Shown here in pieces: positions 1 through 8,530 of a stretch of DNA of 64,000 bases. Positions within the stretch are counted from its first letter, which is position 1, and each line of letters starts with the position of its first letter. This DNA is from Pseudomonas sp. W4I3. Lineage in GTDB: Bacteria; Pseudomonadota; Gammaproteobacteria; Pseudomonadales; Pseudomonadaceae. A model generated the notes under the pieces. The model saw only the letters and a program-made list of their open reading frames with translations. It did not search any database and had not been told where the DNA came from. Both the position numbers and the translations under genes were made by a program. The stretch covers positions 4,053,501 through 4,117,500 of the forward strand of contig NZ_JAUSXS010000001.1 of NCBI RefSeq assembly GCF_030816195.1. Reading direction: 5' to 3'.

Positions 1-1436
1 TGAGCGTGCCGAGCGTGACCGGTATCTGGCCGAACGCCAACTGGTACGAACGCGAAGTCTGGGACATGTTCGGTATCGACTTCCCCGGCCACCCGCACCT
101 GTCGCGCATCATGATGCCGCCGACCTGGGAAGGTCACCCGCTGCGCAAGGACTTCCCTGCCCGCGCCACCGAATTCGACCCGTTCACCCTCAACCTGGCC
201 AAGCAGCAGCTCGAAGAAGAGTCTGCGCGCTTCCGCCCGGAAGACTGGGGCATGAAGCGTTCCGGCACCAACGAGGACTACATGTTCCTCAACCTGGGCC
301 CGAACCACCCTTCGGCTCACGGTGCGTTCCGTATCATCCTGCAACTGGACGGCGAAGAAATCGTCGACTGCGTTCCGGACATCGGCTACCACCACCGTGG
401 TGCCGAGAAGATGGGCGAGCGCCAGTCCTGGCACAGCTATATCCCGTACACCGACCGTATCGACTACCTCGGCGGCGTGATGAACAACCTGCCGTACGTG
501 CTCTCGGTCGAGATGCTGGCCGGCATCACGGTACCCGACCGCGTCGACACCATCCGCATCATGATGGCCGAGTTCTTCCGGATCACCAGCCACCTGCTGT
601 TCCTGGGTACGTACATCCAGGACGTCGGCGCCATGACCCCGGTGTTCTTCACCTTCACCGACCGTCAACGCGCCTACAAGGTCATCGAAGCCATCACCGG
701 CTTCCGTCTGCACCCAGCCTGGTACCGCATTGGCGGCGTGGCCCACGACCTGCCCAATGGCTGGGAGCGCCTGGTCAAGGAATTCATCGACTGGATGCCC
801 AAGCGTCTGGACGAATACCAAAAGGCCGCGCTGGATAACAGCATCCTCAAGGGCCGTACCATCGGCGTGGCCCAGTACAACACCAAAGAGGCCCTGGAAT
901 GGGGCGTCACCGGTGCCGGCCTGCGTTCCACCGGGCTCGATTTCGACCTGCGCAAAGCGCGCCCATACTCCGGCTACCAGAACTTCGAGTTCGAAATTCC
1001 GACAGCCGTGAATGGCGATGCCTACGACCGTTGCATCGTGCGCGTCGAAGAAATGCGCCAGAGCCTGAAGATCATCGAGCAGTGCATGCGCAACATGCCG
1101 GCAGGTCCGTACAAGGCGGATCACCCGCTGACCACGCCGCCGCCCAAAGAGCGCACGCTGCAGCACATCGAAACCCTGATCACGCACTTCCTGCAGGTTT
1201 CGTGGGGCCCGGTCATGCCGGCCAACGAGTCCTTCCAGATGATTGAAGCGACCAAGGGCATCAACAGTTATTACCTGACGAGCGATGGCGGCACCATGAG
1301 CTACCGCACCCGGATTCGCACCCCAAGCTTCCCGCACTTGCAGCAGATCCCTTCGGTGATCAAAGGCGAGATGGTCGCGGACTTGATTGCGTACCTGGGT
1401 AGTATCGATTTCGTTATGGCCGACGTGGACCGCTAA
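1..1436 (+). CDS. nuoC: NADH-quinone oxidoreductase subunit C/D, 5' end cut off by window
   Basis: Fused NuoCD subunit of respiratory complex I, on the cytoplasmic peripheral arm; it forms part of the quinone site and the connection to the membrane arm. The reading frame is open from base 3, so the true start lies upstream; about 477 residues are visible of the roughly 590 usual for the fused protein. The visible part begins inside the NuoC (30 kDa) domain with its hallmark YEREVWDMFGI and HPxLxRIM motifs. It then passes into the NuoD (49 kDa) domain, recognised by the NLGPNHPSAHG motif and the HHRGAEKMGERQ motif. NuoE starts 2 bases after the stop, in keeping with a polycistronic nuo operon. 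The gene symbol nuoCD is also used. Identification is secure. Confidence 0.97.
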   Translation, partial: SVPSVTGIWPNANWYEREVWDMFGIDFPGHPHLSRIMMPPTWEGHPLRKDFPARATEFDPFTLNLAKQQLEEESARFRPEDWGMKRSGTNEDYMFLNLGPNHPSAHGAFRIILQLDGEEIVDCVPDIGYHHRGAEKMGERQSWHSYIPYTDRIDYLGGVMNNLPYVLSVEMLAGITVPDRVDTIRIMMAEFFRITSHLLFLGTYIQDVGAMTPVFFTFTDRQRAYKVIEAITGFRLHPAWYRIGGVAHDLPNGWERLVKEFIDWMPKRLDEYQKAALDNSILKGRTIGVAQYNTKEALEWGVTGAGLRSTGLDFDLRKARPYSGYQNFEFEIPTAVNGDAYDRCIVRVEEMRQSLKIIEQCMRNMPAGPYKADHPLTTPPPKERTLQHIETLITHFLQVSWGPVMPANESFQMIEATKGINSYYLTSDGGTMSYRTRIRTPSFPHLQQIPSVIKGEMVADLIAYLGSIDFVMADVDR

Positions 1437-1438
1437 GC

Positions 1439-1936
1439 ATGAACAGCACGCTTATCCAGACAGACCGTTTCACCTTGAGTGAAACCGAGCGCTCGGCCAT
1501 CGAGCACGAGCTGCACCACTACGAAGACCCGCGCGCGGCGTCGATCGAAGCCTTGAAGATCGTGCAGAAGGAACGCGGCTGGGTGCCGGACGGCGCCCTC
1601 TACGCCATCGGCGAGATCCTTGGCATCCCGGCCAGCGACGTTGAAGGCGTGGCGACGTTCTACAGCCAGATCTTCCGTCAACCGGTCGGCCGCCACATCA
1701 TTCGCGTGTGCGACAGCATGGTCTGCTACATCGGTGGCCACGAATCCGTGGTCAGCGAGATCCAGGCCAAGCTGGGCATCGGCCTGGGCCAGACCACCGC
1801 AGACGGCCGCTTCACGCTGCTGCCAGTGTGCTGCCTGGGCAACTGCGACAAGGCGCCGGCGTTGATGATCGACGACGACACATTCGGTGACGTACAGCCT
1901 GCTGGCGTGACCCAATTGCTCGAGGGCTACCCATGA
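1439..1936 (+). CDS. nuoE: NADH-quinone oxidoreductase subunit E
   Basis: 24 kDa subunit of the NADH dehydrogenase module of complex I, carrying the N1a [2Fe-2S] cluster. Length of 165 residues fits the family. The four cluster ligands are visible as C91 and C96 (CDSMVC) and C132 and C136 (CLGNC). It starts at ATG two bases after nuoCD and its last four bases overlap the start of nuoF (ATGA), which implies translational coupling with the subunit it physically binds. Confidence 0.97.
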   Translation: MNSTLIQTDRFTLSETERSAIEHELHHYEDPRAASIEALKIVQKERGWVPDGALYAIGEILGIPASDVEGVATFYSQIFRQPVGRHIIRVCDSMVCYIGGHESVVSEIQAKLGIGLGQTTADGRFTLLPVCCLGNCDKAPALMIDDDTFGDVQPAGVTQLLEGYP

Positions 1937-3291
1937 CCCTGACTTCCTTCGGCCCGGCCAACCTGATCAAGCGTTCGGCCGAGACCCACCCGCTGACCTG
2001 GCGCCTGCGTGACGACGGCGAGCCTGTGTGGCTCGACGAGTACCAGGCCAAGAACGGCTACGCCGCCGCGCGCAAGGCCTTCGCCGACATGGCCCAGGAC
2101 GACATCGTCCAGACCGTGAAAGACGCCGGCCTCAAGGGCCGCGGCGGCGCAGGCTTCCCCACGGGCGTGAAGTGGGGCCTGATGCCCAAAGACGAATCCA
2201 TCAATATCCGCTACCTGCTGTGCAACGCGGATGAAATGGAGCCCAACACCTGGAAAGACCGCATGCTGATGGAGCAACTGCCCCATCTGCTGATCGAAGG
2301 CATGCTGATCAGCGCCCGCGCGCTGAAAACCTACCGTGGCTACATCTTCCTGCGTGGCGAATACACCACCGCCGCCAAGCACCTCAACCGTGCCGTGGCT
2401 GAAGCCAAGGCGGCAGGCTTGTTGGGCAAGAACATCCTGGGTTCGGGTTTCGACTTCGAACTGTTCGTGCACACCGGCGCCGGGCGTTACATCTGCGGTG
2501 AAGAAACCGCACTGATCAACTCTCTCGAAGGCCGCCGCGCCAACCCGCGCTCCAAGCCGCCCTTCCCCGCCGCCGTGGGCGTGTGGGGCAAGCCGACGTG
2601 CGTGAACAACGTCGAGACCCTGTGCAACGTGCCGGCGATCATCGCCGACGGCGTGGACTGGTACAAATCCCTGGCCCGCGAAGGCAGTGAAGACATGGGC
2701 ACCAAGCTCATGGGCTTCTCCGGCAAGGTCAAGAACCCTGGCCTGTGGGAGCTGCCGTTCGGCGTGACCGCGCGCGAGCTGTTCGAGGACTACGCCGGCG
2801 GCATGCGCGACGGCTACACCCTCAAGGCCTGGCAGCCAGGCGGCGCCGGCACCGGCTTCCTGCTGCCCGAGCACCTGGACGCGCAGATGTATGCCGGCGG
2901 TATCGGCAAGGTGGGCACCCGGATGGGTACTGGCCTGGCGATGGCGGTGGACAACACGGTGAACATGGTCTCGCTGCTGCGCAACATGGAGCAGTTCTTC
3001 GCCCGCGAATCCTGCGGCTTCTGCACCCCTTGCCGTGACGGTCTGCCATGGAGCGTCAAGCTGCTGATGGCCCTGGAAAATGGCGAAGGCCGCGAGGGCG
3101 ACATCGAAACCCTGCTGGGCCTGGTCGGCTTCCTCGGCCCAGGCAAGACCTTCTGTGCGCACGCACCGGGCGCCGTGGAACCATTGGGCAGCGCAATCAA
3201 ATACTTCCGCCCTGAATTCGAGGCCGGCATCGCGCCAAACCGCGCGGGCGAACTGACTCAGGTGGTATCACCGACCATGGTCGGTGCGTAG
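1933..3291 (+). CDS. nuoF: NADH-quinone oxidoreductase subunit F
   Basis: 51 kDa subunit that binds NADH and FMN and holds the N3 [4Fe-4S] cluster; entry point for electrons into complex I. The glycine-rich nucleotide motif GRGGAGFPTG lies at residues 69-78. Cluster ligands C361, C364 and C367 (SCGFCTPC) and C408 are all present. The ATG overlaps the nuoE stop. A 136-base gap, unusually long for this operon, separates it from nuoG and contains a terminator-like hairpin. Confidence 0.97.
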   Translation: MTLTSFGPANLIKRSAETHPLTWRLRDDGEPVWLDEYQAKNGYAAARKAFADMAQDDIVQTVKDAGLKGRGGAGFPTGVKWGLMPKDESINIRYLLCNADEMEPNTWKDRMLMEQLPHLLIEGMLISARALKTYRGYIFLRGEYTTAAKHLNRAVAEAKAAGLLGKNILGSGFDFELFVHTGAGRYICGEETALINSLEGRRANPRSKPPFPAAVGVWGKPTCVNNVETLCNVPAIIADGVDWYKSLAREGSEDMGTKLMGFSGKVKNPGLWELPFGVTARELFEDYAGGMRDGYTLKAWQPGGAGTGFLLPEHLDAQMYAGGIGKVGTRMGTGLAMAVDNTVNMVSLLRNMEQFFARESCGFCTPCRDGLPWSVKLLMALENGEGREGDIETLLGLVGFLGPGKTFCAHAPGAVEPLGSAIKYFRPEFEAGIAPNRAGELTQVVSPTMVGA

Positions 3292-3300
3292 AGCTTAAAG

Positions 3301-3330
3301 AAGCGAAGGGTTCGTGCCTTTCGCTTTTCT
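3301..3330 (+). terminator. Terminator-like hairpin between nuoF and nuoG
   Basis: A stem of AAGCGAA (3301-3307) with TTCGCTT (3320-3326), extended inwards by three pairs including one G-U, closes a six-base loop and runs into a short T-rich tail (TTTTCT). It begins nine bases after the nuoF stop. The position inside an essential operon suggests partial attenuation, mRNA processing or 3'-end protection rather than full termination. No alternative promoter for nuoG could be called with confidence in the remaining 100 bases. Confidence 0.5.
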
Positions 3331-3427
3331 CATGTGCGGACGCCTTGATGGCTGTGTAGATGCACATGAATAACAAGATTCCATTAGCCACGCCCGCTGA
3401 CAACGGGCCAACGAAGAACTTTGAACC

Positions 3428-6142
3428 ATGGCCACTATCCACGTAGACGGCAAAGCGCTCGAAGTCGATGGGGCGGACAACCTGTTACAGGCATGTCTGT
3501 CACTCGGCCTCGACATCCCGTATTTCTGCTGGCACCCCGCGCTCGGTAGCGTCGGTGCCTGTCGCCAGTGTGCGGTCAAGCAGTACACCGACGAGAACGA
3601 CACCCGTGGTCGTATCGTCATGTCCTGCATGACCCCAGCCACCGACAACACCTGGATCTCCATCGACGATGATGAATCCAAGGCGTTCCGCGCCAGTGTC
3701 GTCGAATGGCTGATGACCAACCACCCCCACGACTGCCCGGTCTGTGAGGAAGGCGGTCACTGCCACCTGCAAGACATGACGGTGATGACCGGCCACAACG
3801 AGCGCCGCTATCGCTTCACCAAGCGTACCCACCAGAACCAGGACCTCGGCCCGTTCATCTCCCACGAAATGAACCGCTGCATCGCCTGCTACCGTTGCGT
3901 GCGTTTCTATAAGGACTACGCCGGCGGCACCGACCTGGGCGTATTCGGCGCCCACGACAACGTGTACTTCGGTCGCGTTGAAGACGGCGTGCTCGAAAGC
4001 GAATTCTCCGGCAACCTCACCGAGGTCTGCCCGACCGGTGTGTTCACCGACAAGACCCACTCCGAGCGCTACAACCGTAAGTGGGACATGCAATTCGCGC
4101 CGAGCATCTGCCATGGCTGCTCCAGCGGTTGTAACATCTCGCCGGGCGAGCGCTACGGTGAACTGCGTCGTATCGAAAACCGCTTCAACGGTTCGGTCAA
4201 CCAGTACTTCCTGTGCGACCGTGGCCGTTTCGGCTATGGCTACGTCAACCGCGAAGACCGTCCACGCCAGCCGCTGCTGGCCGATGGCGCCAAGCTGAGC
4301 CTGGACGCCGCGCTGGACAAGGCCGCCGACCTGCTGCGTGGCCGTAACATCGTCGGTATCGGTTCGCCGCGCGCCAGCCTCGAAAGCAACTTCGCGTTGC
4401 GTGAGCTGGTCGGCGCCGAGCACTTCTACTGCGGTATCGAAGCCGGCGAGCTGGAACGTATCCGCCTGGTCCTGCAAGTGCTGAACGACAGCCCGCTGCC
4501 AGTGCCGAACATGCGCGACATCGAAGACCACGATGCGATCTTCGTGCTCGGTGAAGACCTGACCCAGACCGCCGCGCGTATCGCGCTGTCGCTGCGTCAG
4601 TCGGTCAAAGGCAAGGCCGAGGAAATGGCCGATGCCATGCGCGTCCAGCCCTGGCTCGACGCCGCGGTGAAAAACATCGGCCAGCACGCGCTGAACCCGC
4701 TGTTTATCGCTTCCCTGGCTGAAACTAAGCTCGACGACATCGCCGAAGAATGCGTCCACGCCGCACCGGACGACCTGGCGCGCATCGGCTTCGCCGTGGC
4801 CCACGCCCTCGACGCCAGCGCGCCTGCCGTTGACGGCCTGGACACTGAAGCCGTGGCACTGGCCCAGCGCATCGCCGACGCCCTGCTGGCCGCCAAGCGC
4901 CCGCTGATCATCGCCGGTACCTCGCTGGGTTCCAAGGCGCTGATCGAAGCCGCCGCCAACATCGCCAAGGCCCTGAAGCTGCGCGACAAGAACGGCTCCA
5001 TCAGCCTGGTCGTACCGGAAGCCAACAGCCTTGGCCTGGCCATGCTCGGTGGCGAGTCCGTGGACGCGGCCTTGCAAGCGGTGACCGACGGCCACGCCGA
5101 CGCCATCGTGGTCCTGGAAAACGACCTGTACACCCGCACCGCTGCGGCCAAGGTTGACGCTGCACTCAACGCCGCCAAGGTGCTGATCGTGGCCGATCAC
5201 CAGAAGACCGCCACCAGCGAGCGTGCGCACCTGGTACTGCCAGCCGCTACCTTCGCCGAAGGCGACGGTACCCTGGTCAGCCAGGAAGGCCGCGCCCAGC
5301 GCTTCTTCCAGGTGTTCGATCCGAAATACATGGACGCCAGCATCCTGGTTCACGAAGGCTGGCGCTGGCTGCATGCCCTGCGCGCGACCCTGCTGAACCA
5401 GCCGATCGACTGGACCCAGCTGGACCACGTCACCGCCGCGACCGCCGCCAGCGCACCGCAGTTGGCGCGCATCGTCGATGCCGCGCCGTCCGCCGCGTTC
5501 CGCATCAAGGGGCTGAAACTGGCCCGTGAGCCGCTGCGTTACTCCGGTCGTACCGCCATGCGCGCCAACATCAGCGTGCACGAACCGCGTACCCCGCAAG
5601 ACGCCGACACCGCGTTCGCCTTCTCCATGGAAGGTTACTCGGGTTCGGTCGAGCCACGTCAGCAGGTGCCATTCGCCTGGTCGCCGGGCTGGAACTCGCC
5701 GCAGGCCTGGAACAAGTTCCAGGACGAAGTCGGTGGTCACATCCGCGCTGGCGACCCAGGCACCCGCCTGATCGAAAGCACCGGTGATTCGCTGAACTGG
5801 TTCGCCGCCGTACCGCGTCCGTTCAACCCGGCGCCGGGTACCTGGCAGGTCGTGCCGTTTTTCCACCTGTTCGGCAGCGAAGAGAACTCTTCCAAGGCCG
5901 CGCCGGTTCAAGAACGCATTCCAGCCGCCTACGTGGCCCTGGCCAAGTCCGAAGCCGACCGCCTGGGCGTCAACGACGGTGCCCTGCTCAGCCTGAACGT
6001 GGCCGGCCAGACCTTGCGTCTGCCGCTGCGCATCAACGAAGAGCTGGGTGCCGGCCTGGTTGCACTGCCTAAAGGCATCGCCGGTATTCCTCCAGCGATC
6101 TTTGGCCAAACCGTTGACGGTCTGCAGGAGGCAGCGCAATGA
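3428..6142 (+). CDS. nuoG: NADH-quinone oxidoreductase subunit G
   Basis: 75 kDa iron-sulfur subunit of complex I, 904 residues. Cluster ligands are visible in order: [2Fe-2S] N1b at C34, C45, C48, C67; [4Fe-4S] N5 at H99, C103, C106, C112; N4 at C151, C154, C157 and C201; and the off-path N7 cluster at C228, C231, C235 and C263. N7 is found only in some bacteria, E. coli among them. The rest is a molybdopterin-oxidoreductase-like domain. The start ATG at 3428 has only a weak ribosome site. Its end overlaps nuoH by four bases. Confidence 0.97.
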   Translation: MATIHVDGKALEVDGADNLLQACLSLGLDIPYFCWHPALGSVGACRQCAVKQYTDENDTRGRIVMSCMTPATDNTWISIDDDESKAFRASVVEWLMTNHPHDCPVCEEGGHCHLQDMTVMTGHNERRYRFTKRTHQNQDLGPFISHEMNRCIACYRCVRFYKDYAGGTDLGVFGAHDNVYFGRVEDGVLESEFSGNLTEVCPTGVFTDKTHSERYNRKWDMQFAPSICHGCSSGCNISPGERYGELRRIENRFNGSVNQYFLCDRGRFGYGYVNREDRPRQPLLADGAKLSLDAALDKAADLLRGRNIVGIGSPRASLESNFALRELVGAEHFYCGIEAGELERIRLVLQVLNDSPLPVPNMRDIEDHDAIFVLGEDLTQTAARIALSLRQSVKGKAEEMADAMRVQPWLDAAVKNIGQHALNPLFIASLAETKLDDIAEECVHAAPDDLARIGFAVAHALDASAPAVDGLDTEAVALAQRIADALLAAKRPLIIAGTSLGSKALIEAAANIAKALKLRDKNGSISLVVPEANSLGLAMLGGESVDAALQAVTDGHADAIVVLENDLYTRTAAAKVDAALNAAKVLIVADHQKTATSERAHLVLPAATFAEGDGTLVSQEGRAQRFFQVFDPKYMDASILVHEGWRWLHALRATLLNQPIDWTQLDHVTAATAASAPQLARIVDAAPSAAFRIKGLKLAREPLRYSGRTAMRANISVHEPRTPQDADTAFAFSMEGYSGSVEPRQQVPFAWSPGWNSPQAWNKFQDEVGGHIRAGDPGTRLIESTGDSLNWFAAVPRPFNPAPGTWQVVPFFHLFGSEENSSKAAPVQERIPAAYVALAKSEADRLGVNDGALLSLNVAGQTLRLPLRINEELGAGLVALPKGIAGIPPAIFGQTVDGLQEAAQ

Positions 6143-7146
6143 CCTGGTTCACCCCTGAAGTGATCGACGTGATCATCTCGGTCGTCAAGGCCATCGTGAT
6201 CCTGTTGGCCGTGGTCGTTGCGGGCGCTTTGCTCAGCTTCGTCGAACGTCGCCTGCTGGGCTGGTGGCAGGACCGTTACGGTCCGAACCGCGTTGGCCCG
6301 TTCGGCATGTTCCAGATCGCCGCCGACATGCTCAAGATGTTCTTCAAGGAAGACTGGACCCCGCCGTTTGCCGACAAGGTGATCTTCACCCTGGCACCGG
6401 TGGTGGCCATGAGCGCCTTGCTGATCGCCTTCGCGATCATCCCGATCACCCCGACCTGGGGCGTGGCGGACCTGAACATCGGCCTGCTGTTCTTCTTCGC
6501 CATGGCGGGTCTGTCGGTGTATGCGGTGCTGTTCGCCGGTTGGTCGAGCAACAACAAGTTCGCCCTGCTGGGCAGCTTGCGGGCCTCGGCGCAAACCGTA
6601 TCCTATGAAGTATTCATGGGGTTGGCACTGATGGGCATCGTGGTGCAGGTTGGCTCGTTCAACATGCGCGATATCGTCGAGTACCAGGCACAGAACCTGT
6701 GGTTCATCATTCCGCAGTTCTTTGGCTTCTGCACCTTCTTCATCGCTGGCGTAGCCGTGACTCACCGTCACCCCTTCGACCAGCCGGAAGCGGAGCAGGA
6801 ACTGGCCGACGGTTACCACATTGAATATGCCGGCATGAAGTGGGGCATGTTCTTTGTCGGTGAGTACATCGGCATCATCTTGATCTCGGCCCTGCTGGTG
6901 ACGCTGTTCTTTGGCGGCTGGCACGGTCCGTTTGGCATCCTGCCGCAGTTGGCCTTCTTCTGGTTCTTCCTGAAGACCGCGTTCTTCATCATGCTGTTCA
7001 TCCTGCTGCGCGCCTCGATTCCGCGCCCGCGCTATGACCAGGTGATGGATTTCAGCTGGAGATTCTGCCTGCCGCTGACCCTGATCAATTTGCTGGTGAC
7101 GGCCGCCGTCGTGTTGTTGAACACGCCAGCAGCCGCGGTTCAGTGA
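6139..7146 (+). CDS. nuoH: NADH-quinone oxidoreductase subunit H
   Basis: Membrane subunit of complex I (ND1 homologue) that lines the quinone chamber and joins the peripheral and membrane arms. The 335 residues form multiple hydrophobic helices; the conserved loop QDRYGPNRVGPFGMFQ and the acidic loop FDQPEAEQEL (quinone-site region) are easily recognised. It overlaps nuoG by four bases, and nuoI follows after 11 bases. Confidence 0.97.
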   Translation: MTWFTPEVIDVIISVVKAIVILLAVVVAGALLSFVERRLLGWWQDRYGPNRVGPFGMFQIAADMLKMFFKEDWTPPFADKVIFTLAPVVAMSALLIAFAIIPITPTWGVADLNIGLLFFFAMAGLSVYAVLFAGWSSNNKFALLGSLRASAQTVSYEVFMGLALMGIVVQVGSFNMRDIVEYQAQNLWFIIPQFFGFCTFFIAGVAVTHRHPFDQPEAEQELADGYHIEYAGMKWGMFFVGEYIGIILISALLVTLFFGGWHGPFGILPQLAFFWFFLKTAFFIMLFILLRASIPRPRYDQVMDFSWRFCLPLTLINLLVTAAVVLLNTPAAAVQ

Positions 7147-7157
7147 GGATTTGACCC

Positions 7158-7706
7158 ATGTTCAAATATATTGGCGACATCGTTAAGGGTACCGGTACCC
7201 AGTTGCGAAGCCTGGTGATGGTGTTCGGTCACGGCTTTCGCAAACGCGACACCCTGCAATACCCGGAAGAAGCGGTGTACCTGCCGCCGCGCTATCGTGG
7301 CCGCATCGTACTCACCCGTGACCCCGATGGTGAAGAGCGTTGCGTAGCCTGCAACCTGTGCGCCGTGGCGTGCCCGGTGGGTTGCATCTCCCTGCAGAAA
7401 GCTGAAACCGAAGACGGTCGCTGGTACCCGGACTTCTTCCGTATCAACTTCTCGCGCTGCATTTTCTGCGGCCTCTGCGAGGAAGCTTGCCCGACCACCG
7501 CGATCCAGCTCACGCCGGATTTCGAGATGGCCGAGTTCAAACGTCAGGACCTGGTGTACGAGAAAGAAGATCTGCTGATCTCTGGTCCCGGTAAAAACCC
7601 TGATTACAACTTCTATCGTGTTGCAGGTATGGCCGTTGCCGGTAAGCCCAAGGGCGCCGCACAAAACGAAGCCGAGCCGATCAACGTGAAGAGCTTGCTG
7701 CCTTAA
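7158..7706 (+). CDS. nuoI: NADH-quinone oxidoreductase subunit I
   Basis: Two-cluster ferredoxin-like subunit (TYKY) that passes electrons through N6a and N6b to N2 next to quinone. Both [4Fe-4S] motifs are intact: C62, C65, C68, C72 and C101, C104, C107, C111. Length of 182 residues is normal for pseudomonads. nuoJ starts nine bases after its stop behind an AAGGAAG ribosome site. Confidence 0.97.
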   Translation: MFKYIGDIVKGTGTQLRSLVMVFGHGFRKRDTLQYPEEAVYLPPRYRGRIVLTRDPDGEERCVACNLCAVACPVGCISLQKAETEDGRWYPDFFRINFSRCIFCGLCEEACPTTAIQLTPDFEMAEFKRQDLVYEKEDLLISGPGKNPDYNFYRVAGMAVAGKPKGAAQNEAEPINVKSLLP

Positions 7707-7715
7707 GGAAGAAAG

Positions 7716-8219
7716 ATGGAATTCGCTTTCTATTTCGCATCGGGTATCGCGGTTGTGTCCACGCTTCGCGTGATCACCAACACCAACCCTGTGCACGCCC
7801 TGCTCTACCTGATCATTTCGCTGATCGCCGTGGCCATGACCTTTTTCGCACTCGGCGCACCGTTCGCCGGTGTGCTGGAAGTGATCGCCTACGCCGGCGC
7901 CATCATGGTGCTGTTCGTGTTTGTGGTGATGATGCTCAACCTGGGGCCGGCCTCGGTCGCCCAGGAACGCGTCTGGCTCAAGCCCGGCATCTGGCTTGGC
8001 CCGGTTGTGCTGGCAGCGTTGCTGCTGGCTGAACTGCTGTATGTGCTGTTCGCTCACCAGAGCGGCCAGGCCATCGGCCACACCACCGTCGATGCGAAAG
8101 CCGTGGGCGTCAGCCTGTTCGGCCCGTACCTGCTGGTGGTCGAACTGGCTTCGATGCTGCTGCTCGCCGCAGCCATCACCGCCTTCCACTTGGGCCGCAA
8201 CGAAGCCAAGGAGCAATGA
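7716..8219 (+). CDS. nuoJ: NADH-quinone oxidoreductase subunit J
   Basis: ND6-like membrane subunit of complex I, 167 residues with about five hydrophobic helices. The conserved stretch YAGAIMVLFVFVVMML, which includes the pi-bulge helix of this subunit, is clear. A good AAGGAAG ribosome site precedes the ATG. It sits between nuoI and nuoK as in all proteobacterial nuo operons. Confidence 0.96.
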   Translation: MEFAFYFASGIAVVSTLRVITNTNPVHALLYLIISLIAVAMTFFALGAPFAGVLEVIAYAGAIMVLFVFVVMMLNLGPASVAQERVWLKPGIWLGPVVLAALLLAELLYVLFAHQSGQAIGHTTVDAKAVGVSLFGPYLLVVELASMLLLAAAITAFHLGRNEAKEQ

Positions 8220-8221
8220 CG

Positions 8222-8530
8222 ATGCCTGCTATCCCTTTGGAGCATGGTCTGGCGGTCGCCGGCATCCTGTTCTGCCTTGGCCTGGTCGGCCTGATGGTTC
8301 GCCGTAACATTCTGTTCGTGTTGATGAGCCTGGAAATCATGATGAACGCAGCGGCATTGGCGTTCATCGTGGCGGGTAGCCGTTGGGGCCAGCCGGATGG
8401 ACAAGTCATGTTCATCCTGGTGATCAGCCTGGCAGCCGCCGAGGCCAGTATCGGCCTGGCGATCCTGCTGCAACTGTATCGTCGCTTCCACACGCTTGAT
8501 ATCGACGCTGCCAGTGAGATGCGCGGATGA
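8222..8530 (+). CDS. nuoK: NADH-quinone oxidoreductase subunit K
   Basis: ND4L-like small membrane subunit of complex I, 102 residues, three helices, with the conserved membrane glutamates in LMSLEIMMNA and AAAEASIGLA. Two in-frame ATG codons exist, 8216 and 8222. The ribosome site AAGGAG at 8208-8213 is eight bases from 8222 but only two from 8216, so 8222 is chosen; it also matches the usual 102-residue length. Its stop overlaps the nuoL start. Confidence 0.95.
   Translation: MPAIPLEHGLAVAGILFCLGLVGLMVRRNILFVLMSLEIMMNAAALAFIVAGSRWGQPDGQVMFILVISLAAAEASIGLAILLQLYRRFHTLDIDAASEMRG

Noticed and set aside
3500..6139. Very long open frame on the strand opposite nuoG, and similar long antisense frames opposite nuoL, mrpA and the LIV-type importer genes
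   Set aside because: GC-rich codon bias leaves antisense frames open; the translations are low-complexity in H, Q, G and R, match no family, and the sense-strand proteins are certain.
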